Shown: positions 50,600 to 61,719 of the stretch, one piece after another
Layout of the letters: each line of letters opens with the position of its first letter
How positions within the stretch are numbered: the first letter of the stretch is position 1
Source: Vibrio sp. YMD68
GTDB lineage: Bacteria; Pseudomonadota; Gammaproteobacteria; Enterobacterales; Vibrionaceae
Reading direction: 5' to 3'
Assembly (NCBI RefSeq): GCF_029958905.1
Contig: NZ_CP124614.1
Location: forward strand, 372,001-436,000
Length of the DNA: 64,000 nt
Notes under the pieces: generated by a model
What the model was told of the DNA's origin: nothing
What the model saw: the letters and a program-made list of their open reading frames with translations, nothing else
Database searches by the model: none
Position numbers and translations under genes: made by a program

Positions 50600-52219
50600 C
50601 TAAGATGCATTCTTGGTTTTGGGATCCAAAATGGTTGGACCGCTCTCTTTCGCCAGCTCGGGGTAATCCAATGTGTAGTGCAGGCCTCGACTCTCTTTAC
50701 GTTGCATCGCACAACGAACCATCAATTCCGCTACTTGGAGTAAGTTTCTCAGTTCCAATAGATTGTTTGACACTCTAAAGTAGCTGTAATACTCATGCGT
50801 TTCTTGCTGCAATAATTGAATGCGGCGCAGTGCTCGCTCTAAGCGCTTGTCGGTACGTACAATGCCCATGTAATCCCACATAAAGAGACGCAACTCATGC
50901 CAGTTATGTTGTATAACGACCTCTTCATCTGAATTACTCACCTGGCTTTCATCCCATGCCGGTAAGCTAGGTGGCATGCTCGCTTGGTCTATTTGAGCGA
51001 CGATATTTTTGGCAGCAGCCCAAGCGTACACGACACATTCAAGCAATGAATTCGATGCCATACGGTTTGCCCCATGAAGGCCTGTATAGCTGACTTCACC
51101 AATCGCATACAATTGAGAGAGATCCGTTTTGCCCGATTGATCGACAATAACCCCTCCGCAGGTATAGTGTGCGGCTGGGACAATCGGAATGGCTTCCTTA
51201 GTCATATCAATACCAAGGTCTTGCAAGCGCATGTGAATGGTCGGGAAATGTTTTTCGATAAAGTCGGCCGGTTTGTGGCTGATATCGAGATACATACAAT
51301 CGGCGCCGAGGCGTTTCATTTCAAAATCGATTGCTCGGGCAACCACGTCTCGAGGGGCCAGTTCACCGCGCTCATCAAAATCTTTCATGAAGCGAGTACC
51401 ATCTGGGCGCAGCAGATAAGCCCCTTCTCCACGAAGAGCTTCCGTCAGTAGGAAGTTTCGAGCTTCTGGGTGAAACAAACAGGTTGGATGAAACTGATTA
51501 AACTCCAGGTTCGCGACTCGACAACCGGCTCGCCAAGCCATCGCGATACCGTCACCAGAAGAAACATCAGGATTGGATGTATATTGATAAACCTTAGACG
51601 CACCACCGGTCGCAAGTACGACGAACTTACTTCTTACCGTCTCCACATGCTCTTCGTTTCTATTCCAGATATAAGCACCAACGACTTTATTGGCGTCACC
51701 ACCAATTTTGTCTTCAGTAATGAGATCTAAAGTGTTATGGCGCTCTAGGATTTCAATATTAGGATGACGAAGGACGTTTGCTTGCAAAGAGGTTTGCATT
51801 GCCATGCCGGTTGCATCGGCAGCATGAAGGATTCGACGATGGCTATGGCCGCCTTCTCGGGTGAGATGGTAACGCGGTTTATCGTCGGTATCATCTTCTA
51901 CGCGATCAAAGGGCACACCACCATCTATCAGCCATTGAACGCACTCTTTTGCATTCTCTGCGATAAATCGGACGGTGCCTTCTTCACAAAGCCCTGCGCC
52001 AGCCACTTTTGTATCTTGCACGTGCGATTCAATACTGTCTGATTCATCGAAGACAGCGGCTATCCCACCTTGAGCATAATAGGTGGCCCCTTCACTGAGA
52101 GGGCCTTTGCTCAATACAATGACTTTTCCATGCTCAGCGACGCGAAGAGCTAAAGACAAGCCAGCTGCGCCACCTCCTACCACTAATACATCACACTGAT
52201 GTTCACGGTTTGCGTTCAT
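50600..52219 (-). CDS. nadB: L-aspartate oxidase
   Basis: NadB oxidises L-aspartate to iminoaspartate, the first step of NAD synthesis, and carries FAD. The 539-residue product has the dinucleotide-binding motif [21 protein letters not shown] at the N-terminus, [35 protein letters not shown] and [22 protein letters not shown] near residue 360. Length and pattern are normal. It is divergent from rpoE, the conserved gene order. Confidence 0.97.
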   Translation of the reverse strand: MNANREHQCDVLVVGGGAAGLSLALRVAEHGKVIVLSKGPLSEGATYYAQGGIAAVFDESDSIESHVQDTKVAGAGLCEEGTVRFIAENAKECVQWLIDGGVPFDRVEDDTDDKPRYHLTREGGHSHRRILHAADATGMAMQTSLQANVLRHPNIEILERHNTLDLITEDKIGGDANKVVGAYIWNRNEEHVETVRSKFVVLATGGASKVYQYTSNPDVSSGDGIAMAWRAGCRVANLEFNQFHPTCLFHPEARNFLLTEALRGEGAYLLRPDGTRFMKDFDERGELAPRDVVARAIDFEMKRLGADCMYLDISHKPADFIEKHFPTIHMRLQDLGIDMTKEAIPIVPAAHYTCGGVIVDQSGKTDLSQLYAIGEVSYTGLHGANRMASNSLLECVVYAWAAAKNIVAQIDQASMPPSLPAWDESQVSNSDEEVVIQHNWHELRLFMWDYMGIVRTDKRLERALRRIQLLQQETHEYYSYFRVSNNLLELRNLLQVAELMVRCAMQRKESRGLHYTLDYPELAKESGPTILDPKTKNAS

Positions 52220-52436
52220 AAGTCTTTTAAAATCCCGAACTGTATAGAGTCATCCAACTCTCTATTTAAATACGCAACAATGCGTCATATTCGATGTATC
52301 TTATCACTACATTAAGCGCAATACTTTGTAAATCCGATTGCTTTTAATCAATATCAGCTTCAAAATTCTCTCACTGAATAAGTGACGAGCACATCACACT
52401 GTAAATTATTATTTGTCATTATTTTAAGAAAGTTTT

Positions 52437-52464
52437 GAACTTTCCTTTTACTACTGAGTCACAA
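52437..52464 (+). promoter_or_regulatory. candidate sigma-E promoter of rpoE
   Basis: GAACTT at 52437-52442 is separated by 16 bases from TCACAA at 52459-52464, close to the sigma-E pattern (GGAACTT, 16, GTCAAA; preceded here by G). It lies about 100 bases before rpoE, within the 344-base gap to nadB. Auto-activation by sigma E is the rule for this operon; the remaining gap shows no other feature. Confidence 0.6.
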
Positions 52465-52563
52465 TAGTGCTCATGTAGGCAGTGGTGTCAATACTACAAT
52501 GTGCATTATGAATACTCATATCTGTGAGGATAAGAGTGAATAACAATAGGAGTACACGCTCGA

Positions 52564-53142
52564 ATGAACGAGCAGCTTACCGATCAGGTCTTGATTGAGC
52601 GAGTTCAGAGTGGAGATAAGCAAGCATTCAATTTACTGGTTTTGAGATACCAAAACAAAGTATGCAATCTTATTTCTCGGTATGTGAGCAATTCTGGCGA
52701 TGTAGCCGATGTGGCCCAAGAGGCTTTCATCAAAGCGTATCGAGCCATTCCCACCTTTCGTGGTGAAAGTGCGTTCTATACCTGGCTATACCGTATTGCT
52801 GTTAACACTGCTAAAAATCACATTGTTGCCCAAGGACGAAGACCTCCTGCGACTGATGTTGATGCTGAAGATGCTGAATACTATGAAACGGGCAGTGCGC
52901 TAAAAGAAATATCGAACCCTGAGAACTTAACGTTGTCCAATGAATTGAAACAAGTGGTTTTTAGCGCGATAGAAGCACTGCCAGAAGATTTAAAAACCGC
53001 GATGACGCTACGAGAGCTAGATGGCTTAAGTTATGAAGAAATCGCAGAAGTAATGGATTGCCCCGTAGGAACGATACGCTCACGTATCTTCCGTGCTCGT
53101 GAAGCGGTGGAAAAGAAAATAAAGCCTCTTTTGCAGCGTTAG
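52564..53142 (+). CDS. rpoE: RNA polymerase sigma-E factor
   Basis: RpoE directs transcription of the envelope-stress regulon. The 192-residue ECF sigma factor starts MNEQLTDQVLIERVQSGDKQAFN and has region 2 (DVAQEAFIKAYRAIPTFRGESAF, about 60-82) and region 4 (EEIAEVMDCPVGTIRSRIFRAREA, about 158-181). It is followed by its anti-sigma factor gene after 25 bases. A sigma-E-like promoter is upstream. Confidence 0.98.
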   Translation: MNEQLTDQVLIERVQSGDKQAFNLLVLRYQNKVCNLISRYVSNSGDVADVAQEAFIKAYRAIPTFRGESAFYTWLYRIAVNTAKNHIVAQGRRPPATDVDAEDAEYYETGSALKEISNPENLTLSNELKQVVFSAIEALPEDLKTAMTLRELDGLSYEEIAEVMDCPVGTIRSRIFRAREAVEKKIKPLLQR

Positions 53143-53167
53143 TACTAGTAATAAAATGGTGAAAATA

Positions 53168-53788
53168 ATGGCTGACCAAGAAAAACTTTCAGCACTCATG
53201 GATGGAGAAGTGGTCGATAAAGCTCTGATTTCAGAGATTCAACTCGATCAAGAATGTCTAGATACCTGGAAAAATTACCATTTGATTGGTGATGTAATGC
53301 GTGGTGACACGCCGAAGGTTGCGGAGTGGAACATTGCTGGAAGTGTCGCATTAGCTCTCGAAGATGAGCCAACGCATACCTCGTTGACGCATAGCTTATT
53401 AAATAGCAACGTTTCAGAGTTAGCTACACACAGAGAAACTCAACCAACGCCGAGCCAAGCAAAACGCTATTTGCCTGACTGGATGCCTCAATTTGGGCAA
53501 GTGGCTGTCGCAGCCTGTGTCTCATTGGCCGTCATATTTGGTGTGCAACAGTACTCTGGTGCAGAGTCCTCATCGGCGGAACAGTTTCCTGTATTACAAA
53601 CGATTCCTTTATCAGGCAGTGTTGAGCCTGTGAGTTTGAGTCGCGAATCCGTAGGAAAACAGAATCAAAATGTGAATGTTCAAGAGCAGCGCCGTCGTGT
53701 TAACGCAATGCTTCTCGATTACGAGTTACAGCTAAGGCTGAACAGTGAATATTCAGATGGCGACATCATTGAACCGGTAATTGAATGA
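53168..53788 (+). CDS. rseA: anti-sigma-E factor RseA
   Basis: RseA is an inner-membrane protein that holds sigma E inactive and is cut by DegS and RseP under stress. The 206-residue product starts MADQEKLSALMDGEVVDKALI and has one membrane helix (about residues 112-130) in VAVAACVSLAVIFGVQ. The C-terminal periplasmic part is variable. I start at the ATG at 53168, matching the family start; a second ATG four codons earlier is possible. It overlaps rseB by four bases. Confidence 0.95.
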   Translation: MADQEKLSALMDGEVVDKALISEIQLDQECLDTWKNYHLIGDVMRGDTPKVAEWNIAGSVALALEDEPTHTSLTHSLLNSNVSELATHRETQPTPSQAKRYLPDWMPQFGQVAVAACVSLAVIFGVQQYSGAESSSAEQFPVLQTIPLSGSVEPVSLSRESVGKQNQNVNVQEQRRRVNAMLLDYELQLRLNSEYSDGDIIEPVIE

Positions 53789-54750
53789 AAAAAATCCTGA
53801 TCAGTGCTCTGACGCTGCTCAGTTTGAATGTCAATAACGCCTTTGCAGAATCTTCTTCTGCAGAGGCTTTGTTGCATCAAATGAATGAAGCAAGTCAGCA
53901 GTTAAATTACGAACTCTCTTATGTTCTGATCAAAAAGAATAGCATTGAACCTTTGCTGTATCGTCACGCTCGAAGTGAATCCCAGCAGCTTGCCCATCTC
54001 GTTTATCTCAGTGGCCCTGTTCGTGAGGTGATACGTCGTGGTGATGAGGTCAGTTACATTGAACCTGGCGTAGAGCCATTTACTATTGAGTCAGGGAAGA
54101 TGGTCGCACCGACGATTCCACTGCTCAACACAAGTATCGATCATTTGAGTGAACATTATGACTTCATTACCGTTGGTCGGGCGAGAGAAGCAGGAACGGC
54201 TTGTCAGGTTTTACGTATCGTACCAAAAGACGGTTTAAGGTATTCCTATGTCTTATGGGTCGATGAGAAAAATAGTCTCCCACTTAGAGCTGATTTGGTT
54301 GATCGAGATGGCGAAGTATTAGAGCAATATCGTACGATTTCCTACTCAATTAACGATCAAATTGAAGGTATTCTTAGTGGTTTGAAAGATGCTCAATTAC
54401 CAGAGGTTATCTCCTTGCCAAAAGGCAATGTGAAACAAACATTCTGGAGTGTTGGCTGGATACCGAGTGGCTTTGAATCTAAAGAGCTTAATCGTTACCG
54501 AATGGCTGTGACTGATCGAATGGTTGAAAGCCAAATGTATTCAGATGGCCTATTTAGCTTTTCAGTCTACGTCTCAGACAGCGATGATCACTCTTTGAAA
54601 GGGCAACTCGTTCGTCAAGGGCGAAGAACGCTTCATAGCTTTGTTAAAGGCCGCTCTGAAATATCTGTGGTCGGTGATATTCCCCCGAGTACCGCCAAGC
54701 GTATTGCTCAGTCCATTTCATTTAATGAGATTAAGGCGGCAACCCAATGA
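53785..54750 (+). CDS. rseB: sigma-E regulatory protein RseB
   Basis: RseB is periplasmic and protects RseA from cleavage by DegS until it senses mislocalised lipopolysaccharide or proteins. The 321-residue product has a signal peptide (MKKILISALTLLSLNVNNAFA) and the two-domain LolA-like fold; segments such as ELSYVLIKKNSIEPLLYRHA and GLRYSYVLWVDEKNSLPLRA fit RseB. Translation couples with rseA and rseC through four-base overlaps at each end. Confidence 0.95.
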   Translation: MKKILISALTLLSLNVNNAFAESSSAEALLHQMNEASQQLNYELSYVLIKKNSIEPLLYRHARSESQQLAHLVYLSGPVREVIRRGDEVSYIEPGVEPFTIESGKMVAPTIPLLNTSIDHLSEHYDFITVGRAREAGTACQVLRIVPKDGLRYSYVLWVDEKNSLPLRADLVDRDGEVLEQYRTISYSINDQIEGILSGLKDAQLPEVISLPKGNVKQTFWSVGWIPSGFESKELNRYRMAVTDRMVESQMYSDGLFSFSVYVSDSDDHSLKGQLVRQGRRTLHSFVKGRSEISVVGDIPPSTAKRIAQSISFNEIKAATQ

Positions 54751-55241
54751 TGACAGCTTTGGCCACCGTTGCTGCGGTGCATAATAATGACCAAGAATAC
54801 ATTCTTGAGCTGAGCTGCGATCAACAAACCAGTTGTTCTAGCTGCGCCTCAAAACAAAGTTGTGGAACGGGGATTGTGAGTAAAGCCGTGGGGGCTAAGG
54901 CGCTTTCTTGGAGGGTCGCTAGCCTTAAACCGGCGAATAAAGGGGATGTTGTTGAAATTGGTTTTCCTGAAAAAACACTGCTGCAATCAGCGGCAACCAT
55001 TTATTTAATTCCTCTGTTCTCGTTAATACTCGGTGCCATTTTAGGGCAGTTGCTACTTGTTCCTTACTTTCAAGTGGGGGAGCCAGGTGTGATTGCCAGT
55101 GCGTTTTTATTTGCCTTTGCTGGGTTTAAGCTAGCAAAGCACAAGGCCCTGAAATTGGAGCAAGCCTCTGAGCAGCAGGTGATTTTACTTCGAACCCTTG
55201 GCGGGGCCATTATTCAAACCGCAAATAAGAGTGCGAATTGA
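54747..55241 (+). CDS. rseC: SoxR-reducing-system protein RseC
   Basis: RseC is an inner-membrane protein of the rpoE operon linked to the SoxR-reducing system. The 164-residue product has a cysteine-rich N-terminal part (CDQQTSCSSCASKQSCGTG, four to five cysteines) followed by two membrane helices (about residues 75-125). It overlaps rseB by four bases and is the last gene before lepA, which begins 97 bases on. Confidence 0.92.
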   Translation: MMTALATVAAVHNNDQEYILELSCDQQTSCSSCASKQSCGTGIVSKAVGAKALSWRVASLKPANKGDVVEIGFPEKTLLQSAATIYLIPLFSLILGAILGQLLLVPYFQVGEPGVIASAFLFAFAGFKLAKHKALKLEQASEQQVILLRTLGGAIIQTANKSAN

Positions 55242-55338
55242 TTAGAAATTGGGTAGAATCTGCCAACTTGATTGAAATGCAGCCTCAGGCCGCTTTCATA
55301 TTATTCCCATTTTCAACGAGTTTAGTCACCCCAAGCCT

Positions 55339-57132
55339 ATGAAGCACATTCGTAATTTTTCGATTATCGCCCATATCGACCACGGTAAGTCGACCCTTTC
55401 AGACCGTCTAATCCAAGTTTGTGGTGGATTAAGTGAACGTGAAATGGACGCTCAAGTTTTAGATTCAATGGATTTAGAGCGTGAACGTGGCATCACCATT
55501 AAAGCGCAGAGTGTGACACTCGATTATAAAGCGAAAGATGGTGAAACCTATCAACTTAACTTCATCGATACCCCAGGACACGTAGACTTCTCTTACGAAG
55601 TATCTCGCTCTCTAGCAGCGTGTGAAGGTGCATTGTTGGTGGTTGATGCTGGCCAGGGTGTAGAAGCCCAGACCCTAGCGAACTGTTACACCGCGATTGA
55701 AATGGATCTGGAAGTGGTGCCAATCTTGAATAAGATTGACTTGCCAGCCGCTGATCCTGAGCGCGTAGCGGAAGAGATTGAAGAGATTGTTGGTATCGAC
55801 GCGATGGAAGCCACGCGTTGTTCAGCCAAAACAGGCCTTGGCGTTGACGACGTTCTAGAAACTATCGTTAAGCAGATTCCACCACCAGAGGGTGATCCTG
55901 AAGGTCCAACGCAAGCACTGATCATTGATTCGTGGTTTGATAACTACCTTGGTGTTGTTTCATTAGTTCGAATCAAAAATGGTTCACTGAAGAAAAATGA
56001 CAAAATCAAAGTCATGAGTACAGACCAGGTTTGGGGCATTGACCGTATTGGTATCTTTACTCCGAAGCAAGTCGATACTGATGTTCTTCGAACCGGTGAA
56101 GTTGGCTGGGTAGTTTGTGGTATTAAAGACATCCTAGGTGCCCCCGTGGGTGATACGCTTACTTTGGCAAAAGGCGGCTGTTCAGAGCGCTTACCGGGTT
56201 TCCAAAAAGTGAAACCGCAGGTATACGCAGGCTTGTTCCCTGTCTCTTCCGATGATTATGAAAACTTCCGTGATGCACTAGGCAAACTTAGTCTAAACGA
56301 TGCGTCGCTGTTTTATGAGCCTGAAAGCTCAGCAGCACTAGGTTTTGGTTTCCGTTGTGGTTTCCTTGGCATGCTGCATATGGAAATCATTCAAGAGCGT
56401 CTCGAGCGTGAATACGACTTAGACCTGATCACTACAGCCCCAACGGTAGTTTACGAAGTGGTGCTAAACAAAGGTGAGCTTTTGTATGTAGACAGCCCAT
56501 CAAAGTTACCCGCAATTAATGATCTTGAAGAGATCCGTGAGCCGATTGCCCGTTGCAATATCTTAGTGCCTTCAGACTATTTAGGTAACGTTATTAGCTT
56601 ATGTATCGAAAAGCGTGGCGTTCAAGTGGATATGGTGTACCACGGTAACCAAGTTGCCTTGACTTACGATATTCCAATGTCTGAAGTTGTTTTAGACTTC
56701 TTTGACCGTTTGAAATCGACTTCGCGTGGTTATGCGTCTCTGGATTACAATTTCCATCGCTATGAAGCGTCAAACATGGTCCGTGTGGATGTACTGATTA
56801 ATGGCGACAGGGTCGATGCGCTTGCTATCATTACTCACCACGATAATGCGCAAAGCCGTGGTCGTTTATTGGTCGAGAAGATGAAAGAGTTCATCCCTCG
56901 ACAAATGTTCGATATTGCTATTCAAGCTGCGATTGGCGCGCATATTATTGCTCGTTCTACCGTTAAGCAGTTACGTAAAAACGTTATTGCAAAATGTTAT
57001 GGTGGCGACATCAGTCGTAAGAAAAAACTACTGAAGAAGCAAAAAGAAGGTAAGAAGCGCATGAAGCAGATCGGTAACGTTGAACTGCCGCAAGAAGCAT
57101 TTTTAGCCATTCTTCATGTAGGCAAAGATTAA
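55339..57132 (+). CDS. lepA: elongation factor 4 (LepA)
   Basis: LepA is a ribosome-bound GTPase related to EF-G. The 597-residue product begins [20 protein letters not shown], with the P-loop at residues 12-19, DTPGH near residue 76 and NKIDL near residue 130. The unique C-terminal domain ends [20 protein letters not shown] and the final tail. It is followed by lepB; a hairpin lies between them. Confidence 0.98.
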   Translation: MKHIRNFSIIAHIDHGKSTLSDRLIQVCGGLSEREMDAQVLDSMDLERERGITIKAQSVTLDYKAKDGETYQLNFIDTPGHVDFSYEVSRSLAACEGALLVVDAGQGVEAQTLANCYTAIEMDLEVVPILNKIDLPAADPERVAEEIEEIVGIDAMEATRCSAKTGLGVDDVLETIVKQIPPPEGDPEGPTQALIIDSWFDNYLGVVSLVRIKNGSLKKNDKIKVMSTDQVWGIDRIGIFTPKQVDTDVLRTGEVGWVVCGIKDILGAPVGDTLTLAKGGCSERLPGFQKVKPQVYAGLFPVSSDDYENFRDALGKLSLNDASLFYEPESSAALGFGFRCGFLGMLHMEIIQERLEREYDLDLITTAPTVVYEVVLNKGELLYVDSPSKLPAINDLEEIREPIARCNILVPSDYLGNVISLCIEKRGVQVDMVYHGNQVALTYDIPMSEVVLDFFDRLKSTSRGYASLDYNFHRYEASNMVRVDVLINGDRVDALAIITHHDNAQSRGRLLVEKMKEFIPRQMFDIAIQAAIGAHIIARSTVKQLRKNVIAKCYGGDISRKKKLLKKQKEGKKRMKQIGNVELPQEAFLAILHVGKD

Positions 57133-57168
57133 CACTTAAAGTACGTGTACTTTGAAGTGACATTATTA

Positions 57169-57205
57169 AGTGAAAGGGTTTCGGCTCTTTCACTTTCGTA
57201 TTTTT
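57169..57205 (+). terminator. hairpin between lepA and lepB
   Basis: AAGTGAAAG and CTTTCACTT pair around a ten-base loop and are followed by TCGTATTTTT. The T tail is imperfect. A second palindrome, AAAGTACGTGTACTTT (57138-57153), lies just before it. It may reduce, not stop, transcription into lepB. Confidence 0.55.
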
Positions 57206-57220
57206 AGATAAGGGAAGCTA

Positions 57221-58117
57221 ATGGCAAATACATTTTCACTGATTCTAGTCATCGTAACACTGGTTACCGGCATAGTGTGGGCACTGGAAAAGTGGGTTTG
57301 GGCTAAGCAGCGCCAACAAAAAATAGACAATGCTGAGGCTGAAACCAATGGATTAGACTCAGCGACGGTTGAAAAGATGCGAACTCAACCTTGGTGGATT
57401 GAAAATAGCGTCTCTATCTTCCCTGTGATCGCGTTTGTTTTAGTATTGCGCTCCTTTATCTATGAACCGTTTCAAATTCCATCTGGATCCATGATGCCGA
57501 CTCTATTGGTGGGTGACTTCATTTTGGTGGAAAAGTTCGCTTACGGAATCAAAGATCCAGTATGGCGCAGCCAGTTGGTGGAAACCGGTAAGCCAGAGCG
57601 TGGTGATGTCGCGGTATTCAAGTACCCACCACAACCAAGCATCGATTATATCAAGCGTGTTGTCGGTATGCCGGGTGATACCGTGCGTTATAACGGTAAG
57701 AAAGAACTTTGTATTCAGGCGGTCGGTGAGCGTGATTGTAAGCCTGTGCATTTATCGAATGTCGAAGAGAGTGAATTCTCTCAAAATGGTATTAAGCTGA
57801 TCCGACTGGATGAAAAACTAGGCGCAGTCAAACATCAGATTTTAGTGAATCCATTGAGACAAGACCGCCGCGAAGCGTATCAACCTCGCAGTGGTGTGAG
57901 TGAATGGGTTGTTCCACAAGGTCAGTATTTTGTCATGGGTGATAACCGTGACAATAGTGCTGATAGCCGTTACTGGGGTTTTGTTCCTGAAGCCAATTTA
58001 GTCGGTAAAGCTGTGGGTATTTGGATTAGCTTTGAATTTGAACGCAGTGACGACAGTGCATTGCCTTCATGGATCCCAACCGGTGTACGATTTAATCGCA
58101 TCGGTGGTATTAACTAG
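57221..58117 (+). CDS. lepB: signal peptidase I (LepB)
   Basis: LepB removes signal peptides from secreted proteins and is essential. The 298-residue protein has two N-terminal membrane segments (about residues 4-22 and 65-82) and a periplasmic catalytic domain with the Ser nucleophile in PSGSMMPTLLVGD (Ser-Met pair near residue 91), the Lys general base in DYIKRVVGMPGD (near 146) and the box GDNRDNSADSRYWGFVP near residue 243. It precedes rnc by 36 bases. Confidence 0.97.
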   Translation: MANTFSLILVIVTLVTGIVWALEKWVWAKQRQQKIDNAEAETNGLDSATVEKMRTQPWWIENSVSIFPVIAFVLVLRSFIYEPFQIPSGSMMPTLLVGDFILVEKFAYGIKDPVWRSQLVETGKPERGDVAVFKYPPQPSIDYIKRVVGMPGDTVRYNGKKELCIQAVGERDCKPVHLSNVEESEFSQNGIKLIRLDEKLGAVKHQILVNPLRQDRREAYQPRSGVSEWVVPQGQYFVMGDNRDNSADSRYWGFVPEANLVGKAVGIWISFEFERSDDSALPSWIPTGVRFNRIGGIN

Positions 58118-58153
58118 TCCAGCATAAGCTGGACCCAAACAAGTCGAGAGAGT

Positions 58154-58831
58154 ATGAATTCTCCTATTGAGAAGCTACAAAGAAAGATCGGTTATCAATT
58201 CAACGATACCGATCATCTAGAATTAGCACTAACGCATAGAAGTGCTCATGGTAAGCACAATGAACGTCTTGAGTTTCTGGGCGATTCAATTTTAAGTTTT
58301 GTGATAGCCGATGATTTGTATCATCGTTTTCCTAAGGTGAATGAAGGCGACATGAGTCGCATGCGTGCTACCTTAGTTCGAGGTCATACATTGGCTGAGC
58401 TAGGCCGTGAATTTGAACTCGGAGATTACTTAAAATTAGGTCCAGGTGAGTTAAAGAGTGGTGGCTTTCGCCGCGATTCTATTCTCGCTGATGCAGTAGA
58501 AGCTATTATCGGCGCCGTGTATCTAGACAGCGATACAGAGCAGGTTCGTCAGGTTATTTTAAGCTGGTACAAAACACGCTTAGATGCCATTGAACCCGGT
58601 GTATCGCAAAAAGATCCTAAAACACGCCTTCAAGAGTTCCTTCAAGGTCGAAGAAAGCCACTCCCTGAGTACATAGTGACTAATATTAAAGGTGAAGCAC
58701 ACAACCAAGAATTTACCGTGTCGTGTGAAGTGGCAGGCCTCGGACAGCCTGTTATTGGAAAAGGTACCAGTCGTCGCAAAGCAGAACAAGCGGCAGCTGG
58801 AACAGCATTAGAGCAATTGACCAATGGCTGA
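58154..58831 (+). CDS. rnc: ribonuclease III
   Basis: RNase III cleaves double-stranded RNA, including the rRNA precursor stems described in this window. The 225-residue protein has the catalytic signature [13 protein letters not shown] (residues about 36-48) and a C-terminal dsRBD ([13 protein letters not shown]... [21 protein letters not shown]). It overlaps era by eight bases. Confidence 0.97.
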   Translation: MNSPIEKLQRKIGYQFNDTDHLELALTHRSAHGKHNERLEFLGDSILSFVIADDLYHRFPKVNEGDMSRMRATLVRGHTLAELGREFELGDYLKLGPGELKSGGFRRDSILADAVEAIIGAVYLDSDTEQVRQVILSWYKTRLDAIEPGVSQKDPKTRLQEFLQGRRKPLPEYIVTNIKGEAHNQEFTVSCEVAGLGQPVIGKGTSRRKAEQAAAGTALEQLTNG

Positions 58832-59786
58832 TAACGAATTTGATATTGATGCGTATTTCGCGTCAAGCAACACACCAAGCACTCCTGAAAATCAACATTG
58901 TGGCTTTGTTGCCATTGTTGGTCGCCCAAATGTTGGAAAATCAACACTGTTGAACCACATTTTAGGCCAGAAAATTTCGATTACTTCTCGTAAGCCACAG
59001 ACAACACGCCACCGTATTATGGGCGTTGAAACTGAAGGTGACTATCAAGCGATTTTTGTCGATACCCCAGGGCTTCACATCGAAGAAAAACGCGCGATCA
59101 ACCGCTTGATGAACCGCGCTGCGAACAGCTCTTTAAGTGATGTCAACTTAGTCTTCTTCCTTGTCGACGGTACCCATTGGACTGAAGACGATGAAATGGT
59201 GTTGAACAAGCTAAGAAAAGCCGATTATCCCGTTGTGCTGTGTATTAACAAAGTTGATAACGTTCAAGATCGCAACGATGTTATGCAGCACATGATGAAA
59301 GTCTCTTCAAAGATGGATTTCCTCGATGTGGTGCCTATTTCGGCTAAGCTGGGTAAAAATGTGGATGTGTTACGTAAACACGTAAAAAATCATTTACCAA
59401 AAGCTAAGCATCACTTCCCTGAAGAGTACGTCACCGATCGATCTCAACGCTTTATGGCGTCTGAAATTATCCGCGAAAAGTTGATGCGTTTTACTGGCGA
59501 TGAATTGCCATATTCAGTCACCGTTGAAATTGAACGTTTTGACTACAATCCGGACAACGATGGTTTTCATATCAATGCTCTAATTTGGGTTGAACGTACC
59601 GGTCAGAAAAAAATGGTGATTGGTAAAGCGGGTGAAAAACTCAAAACTATCGGTCGTGAAGCGCGTCTTGATATGGAAGAGTTATTTGGCCGTAAGGTTT
59701 ACCTAGAAACTTGGGTCAAAGTGAAATCCGGTTGGGCAGATGATGAGCGAGCTTTACGTTCATTAGGCTATATTGACGATTTATAA
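58824..59786 (+). CDS. era: GTPase Era
   Basis: Era is a GTPase that binds 16S rRNA and aids 30S assembly. The 320-residue protein has the P-loop GRPNVGKST (residues about 33-41), DTPGL, NKVD and a C-terminal KH domain (about 225-300) with [17 protein letters not shown]. It starts inside rnc, so the two are translationally coupled. A terminator follows. Confidence 0.98.
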   Translation: MADNEFDIDAYFASSNTPSTPENQHCGFVAIVGRPNVGKSTLLNHILGQKISITSRKPQTTRHRIMGVETEGDYQAIFVDTPGLHIEEKRAINRLMNRAANSSLSDVNLVFFLVDGTHWTEDDEMVLNKLRKADYPVVLCINKVDNVQDRNDVMQHMMKVSSKMDFLDVVPISAKLGKNVDVLRKHVKNHLPKAKHHFPEEYVTDRSQRFMASEIIREKLMRFTGDELPYSVTVEIERFDYNPDNDGFHINALIWVERTGQKKMVIGKAGEKLKTIGREARLDMEELFGRKVYLETWVKVKSGWADDERALRSLGYIDDL

Positions 59787-59825
59787 TACAGCAATAATCG
59801 ATAACACGATTTGTTTTTGCTAGAT

Positions 59826-59856
59826 AAAAGAGAGAGTATTAACTCTCTCTTTTTGT
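59826..59856 (+). terminator. Rho-independent terminator between era and recO
   Basis: AAAAGAGAGAGT and ACTCTCTCTTTT form a perfect 12-base stem, followed by more T residues. It implies that recO-pdxJ-acpS is partly transcribed from its own promoter or by read-through. Confidence 0.85.
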
Positions 59857-59876
59857 ATCTTTAATAGGGTGGCGGT

Positions 59877-60605
59877 ATGAGTGAAGGACTACAGCGATGT
59901 TTTGTATTGCATCGTCGCCCTTACAGTGAATCAAGCTTAATACTGGATGTGTTTAGCGAAGAATACGGCCGAGTCACTTTGATGTCGAAAGGGGCTCGTA
60001 GCAAGCGTTCTAATCTAAAAGGTGCTCTTCAACCTTTTACACCTCTGTTGTTGAAGTGGTCGGGCAACAGTTCAATGAAGACCCTTCGTCAAGCGGAACC
60101 GATCAGCCTTGGCCTGCCATTGTCCGGTATTAACCTGTATTCTGCGATGTACGTTAACGAGCTTGTTGGACGGGTTCTTGTTGCCGAAGTTGCCATGCCG
60201 TCTTTGTTCCATGACTACCTGCACGCACTGACTGAGTTAGCACAAAGCGATAATCCAGAGCCCGCCTTAAGGCGTTTTGAACTTGCCTTGCTCTCAGCAC
60301 TCGGTTACGGGGTCGACTTTATGCATTGTGCAGGAACAGGAGAGCTTGTTGAACCTACTATGACTTATCGGTATCGTGAACAACAAGGGTTTATTGCCTC
60401 GGTGAGAAAAGACCACTTTTCATTTTTAGGTGACGAGTTAATTGCGATCAGTGAACGTCGATTTACCACCAAAGAGCAGCTGAAAGCAGCAAAACGCTTT
60501 ACACGAATAGCCTTAAAGCCTTATCTTGGCGGCAAACCATTAAAAAGCCGGGAATTGTTCTTACCTCGAATAGGCATTCCCAAAGCAAGGAGTATTGGAA
60601 AATGA
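59877..60605 (+). CDS. recO: DNA repair protein RecO
   Basis: RecO works with RecR to load RecA on SSB-coated DNA. The 242-residue product begins [20 protein letters not shown] and shows the N-terminal OB fold pattern [24 protein letters not shown]. The E. coli protein has 242 residues. It overlaps pdxJ by four bases (ATGA). Confidence 0.95.
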   Translation: MSEGLQRCFVLHRRPYSESSLILDVFSEEYGRVTLMSKGARSKRSNLKGALQPFTPLLLKWSGNSSMKTLRQAEPISLGLPLSGINLYSAMYVNELVGRVLVAEVAMPSLFHDYLHALTELAQSDNPEPALRRFELALLSALGYGVDFMHCAGTGELVEPTMTYRYREQQGFIASVRKDHFSFLGDELIAISERRFTTKEQLKAAKRFTRIALKPYLGGKPLKSRELFLPRIGIPKARSIGK

Positions 60606-61333
60606 GCTCAATTTATCTTGGGGTAAACATCGATCATATCGCTACTTTACGCAACGCACGTGGCACTAAGTACCCAGATCCCGTCCATGCCGCTGAAATT
60701 GCTGAGCGCGCAGGAGCAGATGGCATTACCATTCATCTTCGTGAAGATCGTCGTCATATTGTCGATCGTGATGTTCGCCTTTTGCGCGAAACGTTGCAAA
60801 CACGAATGAACCTAGAAATGGCCGTGACTGATGAAATGGTGGGCATTGCATTAGAAACAAAACCAGAGTTTGTTTGTCTTGTGCCTGAAAAACGTGAAGA
60901 GTTGACAACGGAAGGTGGATTAGATGTCGCCGGTCAACTTGAGAAAATTAAAGCAGCAACAGAGAAATTGACCAACGCGGGTATTAAGGTTTCTTTGTTC
61001 ATTGATGCCGATAGAGAACAAATCGACGCAGCAAAAGCGACGGGGGCCCCTTATATCGAATTGCACACCGGTCATTATGCCGAAGCAAAAACCGAAGCTG
61101 ACCAACAAGATGAATTGAAGAAGATTGCCGCCGCTGCGAGCTACGCCGATGACTTAGGCATTGTTGTTAATGCTGGGCATGGTTTGACGTATCACAATGT
61201 TGCTCCTATTGCGGCGCTGCCTGAGATTTATGAACTGAATATCGGTCACTCCATTATGGGCAGAGCGGTGTTTGATGGTTTATCTAAATCGGTTGCAGAC
61301 ATGAAAGCCATCATGCAAGCCGCTCGAGGTTAA
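60602..61333 (+). CDS. pdxJ: pyridoxine 5'-phosphate synthase
   Basis: PdxJ joins 1-deoxyxylulose 5-phosphate with 1-amino-acetone 3-phosphate to give pyridoxine phosphate. The 243-residue TIM-barrel protein has [22 protein letters not shown] near the start and [16 protein letters not shown] near residue 38, plus [15 protein letters not shown] and [17 protein letters not shown] late. It overlaps recO and precedes acpS by five bases. Confidence 0.98.
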   Translation: MSSIYLGVNIDHIATLRNARGTKYPDPVHAAEIAERAGADGITIHLREDRRHIVDRDVRLLRETLQTRMNLEMAVTDEMVGIALETKPEFVCLVPEKREELTTEGGLDVAGQLEKIKAATEKLTNAGIKVSLFIDADREQIDAAKATGAPYIELHTGHYAEAKTEADQQDELKKIAAAASYADDLGIVVNAGHGLTYHNVAPIAALPEIYELNIGHSIMGRAVFDGLSKSVADMKAIMQAARG

Positions 61334-61338
61334 CAGCC

Positions 61339-61719
61339 ATGTCCATTCTTGGTTTAGGAACCGATATTGCCGAGATTGAACGCATTGAAAAAGCCCTCTC
61401 CCGATCAGGAGAGGCTTTTGCACAAAGAATACTGACGAATTCTGAGATGGAATCGTATCGGGGTTTAAAACAGAAAGGGCGCTTTTTAGCTAAGCGTTTT
61501 GCCGCTAAAGAAGCCGCATCAAAAGCGCTGGGTACGGGCATTGCTCAAGGCGTATCTTTTCAAGATTTCAATATCAGTAACGATCAACTCGGCAAACCGA
61601 TGTTATCGCTTTCTAATAAAGCCCTCGAACTGGCAGACAAAATGGGGGTGACCCACATTCACCTGACGATTTCAGATGAACGTCGGTATGCAGTAGCAAC
61701 GGTTCTACTAGAATCTTAA
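61339..61719 (+). CDS. acpS: holo-ACP synthase
   Basis: AcpS transfers 4'-phosphopantetheine from CoA to acyl carrier protein. The 126-residue product has the two family motifs: [16 protein letters not shown] (residues 5-20) with the metal aspartate and [16 protein letters not shown] (about 53-68) with the catalytic glutamate. It shares a TTAA with the convergent BarA gene, in which the two stop codons overlap. Confidence 0.97.
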   Translation: MSILGLGTDIAEIERIEKALSRSGEAFAQRILTNSEMESYRGLKQKGRFLAKRFAAKEAASKALGTGIAQGVSFQDFNISNDQLGKPMLSLSNKALELADKMGVTHIHLTISDERRYAVATVLLES

